In this document: piece after piece, positions 44,724-53,795 of the stretch
Numbering within the stretch: the stretch's first letter is position 1
Layout: every line of letters starts with the position of its first letter
Translations under genes and position numbers: made by a program
Notes under the pieces: generated by a model
What the model saw: the letters and a program-made list of their open reading frames with translations, nothing else
The model's database searches: none
What the model was told of the DNA's origin: nothing
Assembly: GCF_023073315.1 (NCBI RefSeq)
Contig: NZ_JADPJH010000033.1
Coordinates: 589,125 to 653,124, forward strand
Source: Bradyrhizobium sp. 1
Lineage (GTDB): Bacteria > Pseudomonadota > Alphaproteobacteria > Rhizobiales > Xanthobacteraceae
DNA length: 64,000 nt
Direction of reading: 5' to 3'

Positions 44724-45314
44724 TTACGCGTCCGCTCCGTTCGGTGCGGCATAGAAGCGCCGGATCAAGAGCCCGCCGAAGGCGATGAACCACAGGAAGG
44801 GCGCGATGTGCGGCGCGAAGGCCGCAACGATCGTGCCCGGGATGAACACGCCAAGCGGAAACAGCGAGGCCATGATCTCGTGGCCCCAGCCGCCAAGGAT
44901 TCTCCACCACAGCCATGCATTGAGGCCGGCGATCGCGCTCAGATGCAGGCCGTAGAGCACAGCGACCGCGCTGCTCATGGGGTAATTGGTGTAAAGGCCG
45001 TTGGTGACCGGCAGCAGCACGATCGAGAGCAGAAAGAACAAATTGAGCATCACCGCGCCGCGGCTGCCCACAGGCTGGCGCGCCAGCCGGCGGTGATGGC
45101 TGATCCAGAACACGCCGGCGATGATGAAGCTGAGCGCGAAGCCAATGAGCTTGCCGGAATAGACACGGGCGAGATCGTCCCAGTCGGGCACGCCGGTGAA
45201 AACTGCCGCCTTGGGCAGGTCATAGGCGAGCAGCGTCATGGCGACGCCAAAAATGGTGTTGCTGAGCGATTCCAGCCGCCGCATCTCGAACTGTTCGGGC
45301 TTGAGCTCGGTCAT
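44724..45314 (-). CDS. TMEM175/DUF1211 family membrane protein
   Basis: 196-aa integral membrane protein with six predicted helices. The first helix region RLESLSNTIFGVAMTLLAYD corresponds to the family's R-x-x-x-F-S-D segment that lines the pore of TMEM175 potassium channels; here the F-S-D is L-S-N, so channel properties may differ. Further helices include GFALSFIIAGVFWISHHR and MLNLFFLLSIVLLPVTNGLY. Convergent with the YCII gene and divergent from the helicase gene. Confidence 0.85.
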   Translation of the reverse strand: MTELKPEQFEMRRLESLSNTIFGVAMTLLAYDLPKAAVFTGVPDWDDLARVYSGKLIGFALSFIIAGVFWISHHRRLARQPVGSRGAVMLNLFFLLSIVLLPVTNGLYTNYPMSSAVAVLYGLHLSAIAGLNAWLWWRILGGWGHEIMASLFPLGVFIPGTIVAAFAPHIAPFLWFIAFGGLLIRRFYAAPNGADA

Positions 45315-45442
45315 CGGGACAGCACGCCCTTCGGGTTGGAACTTCGGGACGCCTTTTCCCTAGGTCTTAACCCCGGTTCCGTCCAGCCGCATTGCGATTC
45401 GCAAGGAGATCGCCGATTCTCGCCGTTTCACCGGGGCGATTC

Positions 45443-47500
45443 GTGGCGACATATCTGGACACGCTCAATGCGGAGCAGCGCCGCGCCGTGGAGCATGGCG
45501 TCGCCGATGGCGCGACCGTGGGCGCGCCCCTGCTCGTCATCGCCGGCGCCGGCTCCGGCAAGACCAACACGCTCGCCCATCGCGTCGCGCACCTGATCGT
45601 CGCCGGCGCCGATCCGCGCCGCATCCTCTTGATGACGTTCTCGCGCCGCGCGGCGGCCGAGATGGCCGGCCGGGTCGAGCGCATCTCCCGCAAGGTATTG
45701 GGCGAGAACAACGCCGCGATCATGCGCGACGCGCTGACCTGGGCTGGCACCTTCCACGGCATCGGCGCGCGGCTGCTGCGCGAATATGCCGAGCGGATCG
45801 GCGTCGATGTCGCCTTCACCATCCACGACCGCGAGGATTCCGCCGACCTGATGAATCTGGTCCGGCACGAGCGTGGATTGTCGAAGACCGAAAGCCGCTT
45901 CCCCGCCAAGGGCACGTGTCTCTCGATCTACTCGCGCTGCGTCAACGCCGAGATGGAGATCGAGAAGGTCCTCGGCCAGCACTATCCCTGGTGCGCGGGC
46001 TGGGCGGCCGAGCTGAAGGGCCTGTTCGCGGCTTACGTCGAGGCCAAGCAGGCCCAGCACGTGCTCGATTACGACGATTTGCTGCTCTACTGGTCGCAGA
46101 TGATGAGCGATGCGCTGATCGCCGAAGAAATCGGCGGCCGCTTCGATCACGTGCTGGTCGACGAATATCAGGACACCAACCGCCTGCAATCCTCGATCCT
46201 GCTCGCGTTGAAGCCGGATGGGCGCGGCCTCACCGTCGTCGGCGACGACGCGCAATCGATCTATTCCTTCCGGGCCGCCACCGTACGCAACATCCTGGAC
46301 TTCCCGCAAAGTTTTTCGCCGCGCGCGGAAATGATCACGCTCGACCGCAATTACCGCTCGACGCAGCCGGTGCTGGCGGCGGCTAACGGCGTCATCGGGC
46401 TTGCCCGCGAGCGCTTCACCAAAAACCTCTGGACCGACCGCACCGCCACGCAAAAACCGCAGCTCGTGACCGTGCACAACGAGGCCGACCAGGCCCGCTA
46501 TATCGTCGAGGAGGTGCTGGCGAACCGCGAGCAAGGCGCGCTGCTCAAGCATCAGGCCGTGCTGTTCCGCACGTCCTCGCATTCGGGCCCGCTGGAGATC
46601 GAGCTGACCCGCCGCAACATCCCGTTCGTAAAGTTCGGCGGGCTGAAGTTCCTCGACGCCGCGCATGTCAAGGACGTGCTGGCGCTGCTGCGCTTTGCCG
46701 AAAATCCGCGCGACCGCGTCGCAGGCTTTCGCATCCTGCATCTGTTGCCGGGCGTCGGCCCCGCAACCGCGCAGCGCGTGCTCGACCAGATGGCGGAGAG
46801 CCCCGATCCGCTTGCCGCGCTCGGCCAGCTGCCGGTGCCGGCGCGTACCGGCGACGACTGGACCGACTTCGTCCGCACGGTCGCGAACCTGCGCTATTCG
46901 GAATGGCCGGCCGATCTCGAGCGCGTGCGGCTCTGGTACGCGCCGCATCTCGACCGCATCCACGAGGATTCCGAGACGCGCCGCGCCGATCTGATGCAGC
47001 TCGAGCAGATCGCGAGCGGCTATGCCTCGCGCGAAAAATTCCTGACCGAGCTCACGCTCGATCCGCCGGATGCGACCAGCGACAAATCCGGGCCTCCCTT
47101 GCGCGACGAGGATTATCTGATCCTCTCCACCATCCACTCCGCCAAGGGCCAGGAGTGGAAGTCGGTGTTCGTGCTCAACGTCGTCGACGGCTGCATGCCC
47201 TCCGATCTCGGCGCGGGCACCTCTGCCGAACTCGAGGAGGAGCGCCGGCTGCTCTATGTCGCGATGACGCGCGCCAAGGACGATCTGCACCTCGTCGTTC
47301 CCCAGCGCTTCTTCGTCCACGGCCAGGCCGCCAAAGGCGACCGCCACGTCTACGCCTCGCGCACCCGCTTCATCCCGGAATCCCTCGTCCATCTGTTCGA
47401 GCGCACCGCCTGGCCGAAGGCAGGCGCGGCCGGAGCCCGCACCGCGGCGCAGGGGCCAAAGGTCGACATCGGCGCGCGGATGCGCGGGATGTGGCGGTAG
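45443..47500 (+). CDS. UvrD/Rep-type ATP-dependent DNA helicase
   Basis: About 685-aa superfamily 1A helicase that translocates 3' to 5' on single-stranded DNA. Motifs: Q-motif LNAEQRRAVEHG, Walker A VIAGAGSGKTNTLAHR, motif II HVLVDEYQDTN, motif III VVGDDAQSIYSFR, motif IV LDRNYRSTQ, motif V STIHSAKGQEWKSVFVLNV, motif VI RLLYVAMTRAKDDL. GTG at 45443 is taken as the start since the 17 codons before it (to a TTG at 45392) have codon use unlike the gene. Likely a repair or accessory replication helicase; it is not the larger housekeeping UvrD layout. Confidence 0.92.
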   Translation: MATYLDTLNAEQRRAVEHGVADGATVGAPLLVIAGAGSGKTNTLAHRVAHLIVAGADPRRILLMTFSRRAAAEMAGRVERISRKVLGENNAAIMRDALTWAGTFHGIGARLLREYAERIGVDVAFTIHDREDSADLMNLVRHERGLSKTESRFPAKGTCLSIYSRCVNAEMEIEKVLGQHYPWCAGWAAELKGLFAAYVEAKQAQHVLDYDDLLLYWSQMMSDALIAEEIGGRFDHVLVDEYQDTNRLQSSILLALKPDGRGLTVVGDDAQSIYSFRAATVRNILDFPQSFSPRAEMITLDRNYRSTQPVLAAANGVIGLARERFTKNLWTDRTATQKPQLVTVHNEADQARYIVEEVLANREQGALLKHQAVLFRTSSHSGPLEIELTRRNIPFVKFGGLKFLDAAHVKDVLALLRFAENPRDRVAGFRILHLLPGVGPATAQRVLDQMAESPDPLAALGQLPVPARTGDDWTDFVRTVANLRYSEWPADLERVRLWYAPHLDRIHEDSETRRADLMQLEQIASGYASREKFLTELTLDPPDATSDKSGPPLRDEDYLILSTIHSAKGQEWKSVFVLNVVDGCMPSDLGAGTSAELEEERRLLYVAMTRAKDDLHLVVPQRFFVHGQAAKGDRHVYASRTRFIPESLVHLFERTAWPKAGAAGARTAAQGPKVDIGARMRGMWR

Positions 47501-47556
47501 ACACAAGAGGCTGGTGTCGAGACCTGTCAGGATGTCAGGAACAACAGAGGTCCGAC

Positions 47557-48537
47557 ATGAAAGCCGTCGTCGTCGAGCAATACGCATCCATCGATCAAAT
47601 CGAGCTAAAGGACATTCCGTCTCCGCGCATGGAGCCGGGACAGCTGCGCATCCGGGTGGAAGCTGCGGGAATCGGCTTTGTCGACGGTTTGAAGATTCAA
47701 GGGCTCTATCAGACCAAAGATCCCCTGCCCTTCATTCCCGGCACGGAATTCGCCGGGATCGTGGAGGAGGCTCCGGGCGAGCCGGGAGGCTATCGACCCG
47801 GCATGCGTGTGATGGGCATGACGCGGTCGGGCGCGCTTGCCGAGGAGATCGTCGTCAAGCCTGAAGCACTCCACCTGCTGCCGGACGGCGTCGCGGCCGA
47901 AGTCGCCGCCTCGTTTCGCGCCAATTATCTCACCGCGCTCTATGCGCTGAGTGCACGCGCCATGATCGTCGCAGGCGAGCAGCTTCTGGTGCTGGGCGCG
48001 GCCGGCGGCACCGGGACTGCGGCTGTCCAGGTCGGCAAGCTGCTCGGCGCCCGCGTCATCGCGGCGGCGGCGACACCGGAGAAGCGCGAGTTCGCCAAAC
48101 AACACGGCGCCGACGCCGTCATCGACTACACGCAGGCCGGCTGGCGCGACACGCTCAAGGCACTGACCGACGGACACGGCGCCGACGTGATCTTCGATCC
48201 CGTCGGCGGCGAGATCTCGGTGCAGGCTTTTCGGTCGATCGCCTGGCGCGGACGCCATCTCGTGGTCGGCTTCGCCGCGGGCGCCATTCCCGCGCTGCCG
48301 TTCAATCTGCCGCTGCTGAAAGGCGGCGCCCTGCTCGGCGTCGACCTCGCACAAATTCCGACACGCGAGCCCGACGTGCAAAAGCGGCTGATGTCGGAGC
48401 TGACCGGCTGGCTCGCCGAAGGCAAGCTGAAACCCGCGGTCGGCCGCGTCTTCGCGCTGGACAGTTTCCGCGAGGCGTTCCGGACAATGCAGACGCGCGC
48501 TGCGCTCGGCAAGATGGTGGTGCGGATCTCGTCTTAG
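47557..48537 (+). CDS. NADPH:quinone oxidoreductase, MDR superfamily
   Basis: 326-aa zinc-free medium-chain reductase of the zeta-crystallin/QOR type. It has FIPGTEFAGIVEEAPG, the nucleotide-binding GAAGGTGTAAVQVGKLLGAR, ATPEKREFAKQHGADAVIDY, FDPVGGEISVQAFRSIAWRG and C-terminal ALGKMVVRIS. No Cys/His zinc ligands at the usual sites. It reduces quinones or activated alkenes with NADPH in the cytoplasm. AGAGG lies six bases before the ATG. Follows the helicase gene by 56 bp. Confidence 0.92.
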   Translation: MKAVVVEQYASIDQIELKDIPSPRMEPGQLRIRVEAAGIGFVDGLKIQGLYQTKDPLPFIPGTEFAGIVEEAPGEPGGYRPGMRVMGMTRSGALAEEIVVKPEALHLLPDGVAAEVAASFRANYLTALYALSARAMIVAGEQLLVLGAAGGTGTAAVQVGKLLGARVIAAAATPEKREFAKQHGADAVIDYTQAGWRDTLKALTDGHGADVIFDPVGGEISVQAFRSIAWRGRHLVVGFAAGAIPALPFNLPLLKGGALLGVDLAQIPTREPDVQKRLMSELTGWLAEGKLKPAVGRVFALDSFREAFRTMQTRAALGKMVVRISS

Positions 48538-48569
48538 CGCCCTTCATGGCCGGCGCTGCGCAGCCAAAC

Positions 48570-49382
48570 TTAGAAATTGTAGTTCAGCCCGGCCCGGACA
48601 AGATCAATCGCCGTGCTGGAACGCGCATTGAGAAAGCTCGGCGCGGACGGCGCGCCGGCATAGAGGCTGCCGACGACGGGATAGCTGCCGCTGCCGAGGT
48701 CGACGTGGAGATATTCGACCTTCAGGCTGAGGTTTTGCGTGAAGCGTTTTTCGCCGCCGATGCCGGCGGTCCAGCCGGTCGCGATCCGGGACGAGCTGCC
48801 GGAGAAGCACGCCCCCAATCCATAGAACGGACCGCACGCGAAAGCATAGCCGAAATTGCCGATCGAGTTCGACACGCCCGGGGGCAGCGACACACTGGCC
48901 GATTCACTCACGCGTCCATACGCGAAGCCGCCGGTGGCGAAGATCAGGAGATCGGGCGCCGCCAGAAATCCGATCCGGCCGCGGACCGTGCCGAACCAGT
49001 CGATGTTGCGGCTGACGTCGAATGTCGCGGGCTGCGTCCCGAAAAGCGTGACCGGTGTCGAGGCGCTGGCTTTGAGGCTGGCCGCAGCGATATCGGCCTC
49101 GACACCGACGACACCGCGACCGGCAAACTGCCAGTCGTAGCCGATCTGCCCGCCGCCGAGCCCGCCATTGGCATTGCGAGAGGCCGCGACCGTCGGAACG
49201 ACGGGCTGACCGAATGACAGACTCTGCGTGAGCGGATCACCGGGATTTGCGGTGACGCCGCCGCTTGCCCAGCCATAGCCTCCGTTCAGCCCGACGTGGA
49301 ATCCCGTCCAGTTGATCTCTCCGGCCTCCGCGGAAACGCATCCGCCTAAAACCAACAGGGCCGCCGCCAAGACCTTCTTCAT
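48570..49382 (-). CDS. Outer-membrane beta-barrel protein
   Basis: 270-aa protein with a signal peptide (MKKVLAAALLVLGGCVSAEA, with a Cys that might suit lipidation but lacks a full lipobox) and a repeating amphipathic pattern ending in a C-terminal aromatic residue (RAGLNYNF), the OMP sorting signal. WTGFHVGLNGGYGWASGGVT and IGYDWQFAGRGVVGVEADIA are typical of the small porin/Omp25-31 group of rhizobia. Probably an 8- to 10-strand barrel with a structural or surface role. Confidence 0.85.
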   Translation of the reverse strand: MKKVLAAALLVLGGCVSAEAGEINWTGFHVGLNGGYGWASGGVTANPGDPLTQSLSFGQPVVPTVAASRNANGGLGGGQIGYDWQFAGRGVVGVEADIAAASLKASASTPVTLFGTQPATFDVSRNIDWFGTVRGRIGFLAAPDLLIFATGGFAYGRVSESASVSLPPGVSNSIGNFGYAFACGPFYGLGACFSGSSSRIATGWTAGIGGEKRFTQNLSLKVEYLHVDLGSGSYPVVGSLYAGAPSAPSFLNARSSTAIDLVRAGLNYNF

Positions 49383-49664
49383 ACCGCTTCCTTGCCGATG
49401 TCGTGTCAGCCCGCATACTGGCGCACGCGGACAGTCACAGGATTCGAGGGCAATCCTAGAAGATGCTGCTCAGAGGTCTCGGCGCTCCCTGCAGCCGGCA
49501 CTGCAATTGGCGCAACGACGCGAAATCGTTGCGTCTGTTGCGGACGCGTCACACCGACAATGGCGACAGCTCTTGCTCCCCTGATGCCGGTTCGAACCGG
49601 GCTGGCAAAACGCGCGACAAAGCCTCGGACCTGGCGAGGCACGATCAGTTTGACGATCAAGCGC

Positions 49665-50531
49665 ATGACGCGTTTCCTGTTCAGCACCGAGGCCCTGCCG
49701 TCCGAGGACAGGCTCGCGATCTGGCTACAGGACCTCGGACGGCATCATGTCCGGCTCGATATCAATCCGCGCGAGGTCCGCACGAACGAAAGCGATGGCA
49801 ACGACGGACCCGCACTCAACTGGGTCAGACAATCCGACTATCGCATCCTTGACGAAGACGAGACGCTGCCACGCGACGCAGACGACAGCATTCTGCTGTT
49901 TCAAGGCGCCACGGGCTCGCTCGCGATCGAGGGCCGCGTCCAACTCACCAACGTCCGGCTGGACGGCGCGCGGTTTCGCAGCAGGATACCCGACATCGAC
50001 GAGCAGCTGCTTCGTCGATTGCCTTCGAACGGTACCGCGCTGCGCCTGCTGCAAGCCTATGTCGATGCACTCGCGGCGGGCGGCGTTCCCGCCGATCCCG
50101 TTTTGGCCCACATCGTCAACGAACATATCGTCGATCTGATCGCGGCCTCCTTGCGGTCAGGCGACGACAATTCCGGGCCGGCCGCGCAAAGCGCGATCCC
50201 GGCGGCGCGTCTCGCCGCGGCGACGACCGACATCCGCGCCCACCTTTGCGATCCGGCCCTGTCGGCGAAACATGTCGCACAGCGATTGGGCCTGTCCGAA
50301 CGATCCATCTATCTGCTATTCGAACGCAGCGGCCTGAACTTTGCGCCCTTTGTCACCAACGAACGGCTCAAGCTCGCCGCCGCCATGCTGCTCGATCCCG
50401 CGCGACAGCGGGATCGGATCGGCGACATCGCTCTCGCCGCCGGGTTCAGCGACCTCTCGACGTTCAACCGGTGCTTTCGCCGCCGCTACGGGCGAACGCC
50501 GTCCAGTCTGCGCCGCTCCGGGCCGGGGTGA
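49665..50531 (+). CDS. AraC-family transcriptional regulator
   Basis: 288-aa regulator. The C-terminal third carries two helix-turn-helix units: SAKHVAQRLGLSERSIYLLF and DIALAAGFSDLSTFNRCFRR followed by YGRTPSSLR, the standard AraC end. The N-terminal part (TRFLFSTEALPSEDRLAIWL) resembles the AraC_binding_2 sensor domain. The ATG at 49665 is chosen because the frame before it shows no family similarity; there is no strong Shine-Dalgarno. It is convergent with the amidohydrolase gene, 17 bp apart, so its target is not evident. Confidence 0.88.
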   Translation: MTRFLFSTEALPSEDRLAIWLQDLGRHHVRLDINPREVRTNESDGNDGPALNWVRQSDYRILDEDETLPRDADDSILLFQGATGSLAIEGRVQLTNVRLDGARFRSRIPDIDEQLLRRLPSNGTALRLLQAYVDALAAGGVPADPVLAHIVNEHIVDLIAASLRSGDDNSGPAAQSAIPAARLAAATTDIRAHLCDPALSAKHVAQRLGLSERSIYLLFERSGLNFAPFVTNERLKLAAAMLLDPARQRDRIGDIALAAGFSDLSTFNRCFRRRYGRTPSSLRRSGPG

Positions 50532-50548
50532 CGAATGCTGGCCGTCGG

Positions 50549-51796
50549 TTACGCGCCCAGCCGGTCGAACTGGACCTGGCCTGCCTTCATCACCAGCGGA
50601 ATGTGCTCGCCCTGGCCGAGCAGGCAGGCGACATCGCGCAGCGGATTGCCGTCGACCACCAGCAGGTCCGCGATTGCGTCGGGCGCGATGCGGCCGAGCT
50701 TGCCCTCCATGCCGAGCACCTCGGCGCCGATCACTGTCGCGCTGGCGATGACGGCGCGGGGCCCGAGAATTTCGGCGCGGATGCGGAATTCGTCGCTCTG
50801 CAGGCGCTGCGACGGCCCGAGCAGATCGCTGCCGAACCCCATCTTCACCCCGGCATCGCGATAGATCGTGAGCGATCGCAGGCCGGCGTCGCGGACGTCG
50901 GCGATCTTGGCCACGCTCTCCGGCGGCAGGCCGTATTGCGCGCCCTCGTTGGCGAGCGCCTCGTAAGTCACCAGCGTCGGCACCACATAAGCGCCCTTCT
51001 CGGCCATCAGCCGCGCGGTCGGCGCATCCACGAGATTGCCATGCTCGATCGTGCGCACGCCGCAGCGGACCGCGCGTTCGATCGCGGCGGCGGTGTAGGC
51101 GTGGGCCAGCACATAGGTCTGGCGCCCGCGCGCCTCCTCGACGATGGCGCGGATCTCGTCCTCGGAGTAGCCGAAGGCGCCGACCGGATCGGTCGGCGAC
51201 GCGACACCGCCGGACGCCATGATCTTGATCTGGTCGGCTCCCATCTGGAGTTCTTCGCGCGCGGCTTTGCGCACGCCGTCGACGCCGTCGGCAACACGCG
51301 CCAGCGCGCCGACACGCACGCAGCACGGACACGGTGCGTCGCTCGCGAGGTAATCCGATCGCGCCCGCATGTCGCCATGGCCGCCGGTCTGGCTGAGCGC
51401 ACGGCCGGAGACGAACAGCCGCGGACCGTCGGTCAGGCCGGTCTCGATGGCGTGCTTCAGCGCATGGCCGGCACCGCCGGCGTCGCGGACCGTGGTGAAG
51501 CCGCGCCGCAGCATGCCGCGCAACAGCAGCGTCGAGCGCAGCGTCACCAGCACGTTCGGCATGTGCACCTGCTGCGCCAGATTGAGCTCGACGGCGATCG
51601 CATGCACATGCAGGTCGATCAGGCCGGGCATCAGCGTCTTGCCCTTGAGATCGATGGTGCGATCGGCGGTGACCTGGAGCGGCCGGTCCGAGACCTCCTT
51701 GATCAGGCTGTCTTCGACCAGCACGTCATGGCCCGCCAGCAAGTCCGGCTGGAGCGGATCGAGCAGCGCGGCGTTCTTGAAGAGGATGCTGGGCAT
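50549..51796 (-). CDS. Metal-dependent amidohydrolase
   Basis: 415-aa member of the amidohydrolase superfamily, imidazolonepropionase/Xaa-Pro dipeptidase-like branch. Metal ligands: H-x-H in PGLIDLHVHAIAV, then HAYTAAAIERAVRCGVRTIE followed by HGN, and Asp in MGFGSDLLG. The segment DQIKIMASGGVASPTDPVG is characteristic. It hydrolyses an amide or lactam bond in a small molecule. Last gene of the MFS-GAF-amidohydrolase unit (12 bp after the GAF gene), so its substrate is probably the transported compound. Confidence 0.9.
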   Translation of the reverse strand: MPSILFKNAALLDPLQPDLLAGHDVLVEDSLIKEVSDRPLQVTADRTIDLKGKTLMPGLIDLHVHAIAVELNLAQQVHMPNVLVTLRSTLLLRGMLRRGFTTVRDAGGAGHALKHAIETGLTDGPRLFVSGRALSQTGGHGDMRARSDYLASDAPCPCCVRVGALARVADGVDGVRKAAREELQMGADQIKIMASGGVASPTDPVGAFGYSEDEIRAIVEEARGRQTYVLAHAYTAAAIERAVRCGVRTIEHGNLVDAPTARLMAEKGAYVVPTLVTYEALANEGAQYGLPPESVAKIADVRDAGLRSLTIYRDAGVKMGFGSDLLGPSQRLQSDEFRIRAEILGPRAVIASATVIGAEVLGMEGKLGRIAPDAIADLLVVDGNPLRDVACLLGQGEHIPLVMKAGQVQFDRLGA

Positions 51797-51808
51797 CGCG
51801 GAATCCTG

Positions 51809-52327
51809 TCAGAAGTGGCTTGGCGCAAGCAGCGCCGGCAATGTAAGCTGGGCGAAGGGCAGACATGCAGCGACGTCGTCCTCGCCATACCAGCCCGCCT
51901 CGTGAAGCAGATTGAGCGAGCCGAACGTTCGCCCGCGCCAGCGCACGGGCATGTTGAGCACGCTCTCGCAGCCGAGCGATGCAATCAGCGCGTGGTCGGA
52001 GAAGACGTCGCGCAGATCATCCCGCGTGCGGCCGATATAGGCCTCGCCGCGGTCGAGCACGGCCTCGGTCCACGGCCCCGGCGCCAGGCGCTTGCGTCCG
52101 CCGGCCGGGTACGGCCCGGGGAGGTTGGAATAGACCCGCGCCGCTTCGCCGCTGTCGCCATCGTAAGTCAGGATCGTGAACAGCTTGTGCCCGATCGTCG
52201 ACTTCATGGCTTCATCGAGTGCCGCGAACAGCGCATCCGGCTGATCCGCCCTGCTCTGCGCCGCCGCGACGGCGCAGAGCCAGGGATCCCCCTTGTAAGG
52301 ATCGGCCTTCGGCTTGGTCCGCGTCAT
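51809..52327 (-). CDS. GAF-domain protein
   Basis: 172-aa protein occupied by one GAF domain: ALFAALDEAMKSTIGHKLFT, ILTYDGDSGEAARVYSNLPG, SLGCESVLNMPVRWRGRTFG and SLNLLHEAGWYGEDDVA. No output domain is attached. It is translationally coupled to the transporter gene (4-bp overlap) and precedes the amidohydrolase. GAF proteins bind small ligands; here it could sense or bind the transported compound, which is inferred from the operon. Confidence 0.88.
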   Translation of the reverse strand: MTRTKPKADPYKGDPWLCAVAAAQSRADQPDALFAALDEAMKSTIGHKLFTILTYDGDSGEAARVYSNLPGPYPAGGRKRLAPGPWTEAVLDRGEAYIGRTRDDLRDVFSDHALIASLGCESVLNMPVRWRGRTFGSLNLLHEAGWYGEDDVAACLPFAQLTLPALLAPSHF

Positions 52328-53682
52328 GCAGCTTCACCCGCCGCGATCTCTTCCAGCGACCGGCCGCGCGTCGGCACGCCCATCAGCACGACGGTGATCG
52401 CCCCGAACAGCAGCACGGTGGTGGTGACACCGAACACGCCGGCGAAGCCGAAATTGGGATAGAGGTAGCCTACCAGGATCGGCGAGACGATCGCACCGAT
52501 GCGGCCGATCGCGGAAGCGAGCCCCGCGCCGGTGGTTCTGACCGGCGTCGGAAACACTTCGGCGGTATAGGCATAGACGCCCGCATAGGTGCCGTTCATG
52601 AAGAAAGACAGGAAGATTCCCGCCGCCATGATCTGCTGGTCGCTCTGCGCGAAGGCGAGCCCGAGTGCGCTGGCGCCGCCGAGCACCATGTAGGTCGCGA
52701 TCGTCCCCTGCCGGCCGATGCGCTCGTTGAAATACGCGGCGCTGAAATAGCCGGGGATCTGCGCGCAATAGATCGCGATCGAATAGGCGAAGCTCTTGGT
52801 GATGCTCATGCCGTTCTGGACCAGCAGGCCTGGGATCCAGACGAAGAAGGAATAGTAGCTGAAGGTGATCGCCAGCCACATGATCCAGGTCATGACGGTG
52901 ATGCGCGCCTGCCGGCCCGCCAGAAGCGCCGCGAAATTGGCGCGCAGCGTCCCGCCGGTCCCGGCCGGCGCTGTTGCTTCGACGACCGGCTGCGGCAGGA
53001 CATGGCCCGCGCGCGCAAAGCTGGCTTCGATCCTGTCGAGGACGGTTTCGGCTTCCTTCTCCCGTCCACGGCTTTCGAGCCAGCGCGGCGATTCCGGCAG
53101 CGACTTGCGCCACCACAACAGCATCACGACCGGGACCGCTGTGATGACCAGCACGATGCGCCAGCCATTGTCATAGGCGGGAACGATGAAGTAGCCGAGC
53201 AAGGCCGCGGCGACGAAGCCGAAGGAGAAGAAGCCCGCCAGTGCGCCGGTGAAACTGCCGCGGTAGCGCCGCGCGACGAATTCCGCGAGATAGGGTGCGA
53301 TGATCGCGCTCTCCGCGCCGGTGCCCATGCCGGCGACGATCCGCGCGGCGAAGAAGGACGGCCATGCGTCCACCATCGCGCTGACGATCGATGCCACACA
53401 ATAGAGGGCAAGCGCGGACATCATCACCGCACGGCGGCCGATCAGGTCGCCCAGCGTGCCGGCCAGCAATGCGCCGAACAGGAAGCCGATATAGGTGCTG
53501 CTGCCGAGCACGCCGATCTGCACGCTCGTCAGATTCCAGGCGGTGCGCAGCACCGGCAGGATGAAGGCCAGCACGGCTGCGTCCATCGCGTCGAAGGTGT
53601 AGCCAAGGCCACCCATCAACAGCAGATGCTTGTGGAAGCGTGCGAACGGAAGGCGCTCGATGCGCGCCGATATCATCGACAT
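52324..53682 (-). CDS. MFS transporter, aromatic acid/sugar-type
   Basis: 452-aa permease with twelve predicted membrane helices. The cytoplasmic loop 2-3 motif GTLGDLIGRRAVM is intact, and the first helix has the FDAMDAAVLAFILP pattern of the metabolite:H+ symporter group (aromatic acid and NiaP-like carriers). The central loop (PESPRWLESRGREKEAETVL) is also typical. The start at 53682 has GAGGGGA upstream. First gene of the unit with GAF and amidohydrolase genes, divergent from the LysR regulator. Confidence 0.92.
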   Translation of the reverse strand: MSMISARIERLPFARFHKHLLLMGGLGYTFDAMDAAVLAFILPVLRTAWNLTSVQIGVLGSSTYIGFLFGALLAGTLGDLIGRRAVMMSALALYCVASIVSAMVDAWPSFFAARIVAGMGTGAESAIIAPYLAEFVARRYRGSFTGALAGFFSFGFVAAALLGYFIVPAYDNGWRIVLVITAVPVVMLLWWRKSLPESPRWLESRGREKEAETVLDRIEASFARAGHVLPQPVVEATAPAGTGGTLRANFAALLAGRQARITVMTWIMWLAITFSYYSFFVWIPGLLVQNGMSITKSFAYSIAIYCAQIPGYFSAAYFNERIGRQGTIATYMVLGGASALGLAFAQSDQQIMAAGIFLSFFMNGTYAGVYAYTAEVFPTPVRTTGAGLASAIGRIGAIVSPILVGYLYPNFGFAGVFGVTTTVLLFGAITVVLMGVPTRGRSLEEIAAGEAA

Positions 53683-53740
53683 GAAAGTCCCCTCAGTCTG
53701 GCGGCCCGGCGCTCCGCGTGTCCCTGGGGGAACCATAGAC

Positions 53741-53790
53741 AAAGTGACATTATCGTCATAATTTATAATCATGATCTAATATATCACTGT
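53741..53790. promoter_or_regulatory. AT-rich divergent promoter region
   Basis: Marked AT-rich patch between the MFS gene (start 53682) and lysR (start 53796), containing ATTAT-N4-ATAAT (53749-53762) and several T-N11-A possibilities expected of LysR sites. Likely operator for the LysR protein. Confidence 0.45.
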
Positions 53791-53795
53791 GGTGA

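Noticed and set aside
45428..47587. Open frame of 719 codons on the minus strand opposite the helicase
   Set aside because: The plus strand carries all helicase motifs in order. The antisense frame is rich in Ala, Arg and Gly and has no family signature.
49406..49664. Minus-strand open frame upstream of the AraC gene
   Set aside because: No Shine-Dalgarno, no motif, and it overlaps the start of the AraC gene.
50246..52462. Open frame of 738 codons on the plus strand across the amidohydrolase and GAF genes
   Set aside because: It spans several well-supported genes on the other strand and shows no motif.
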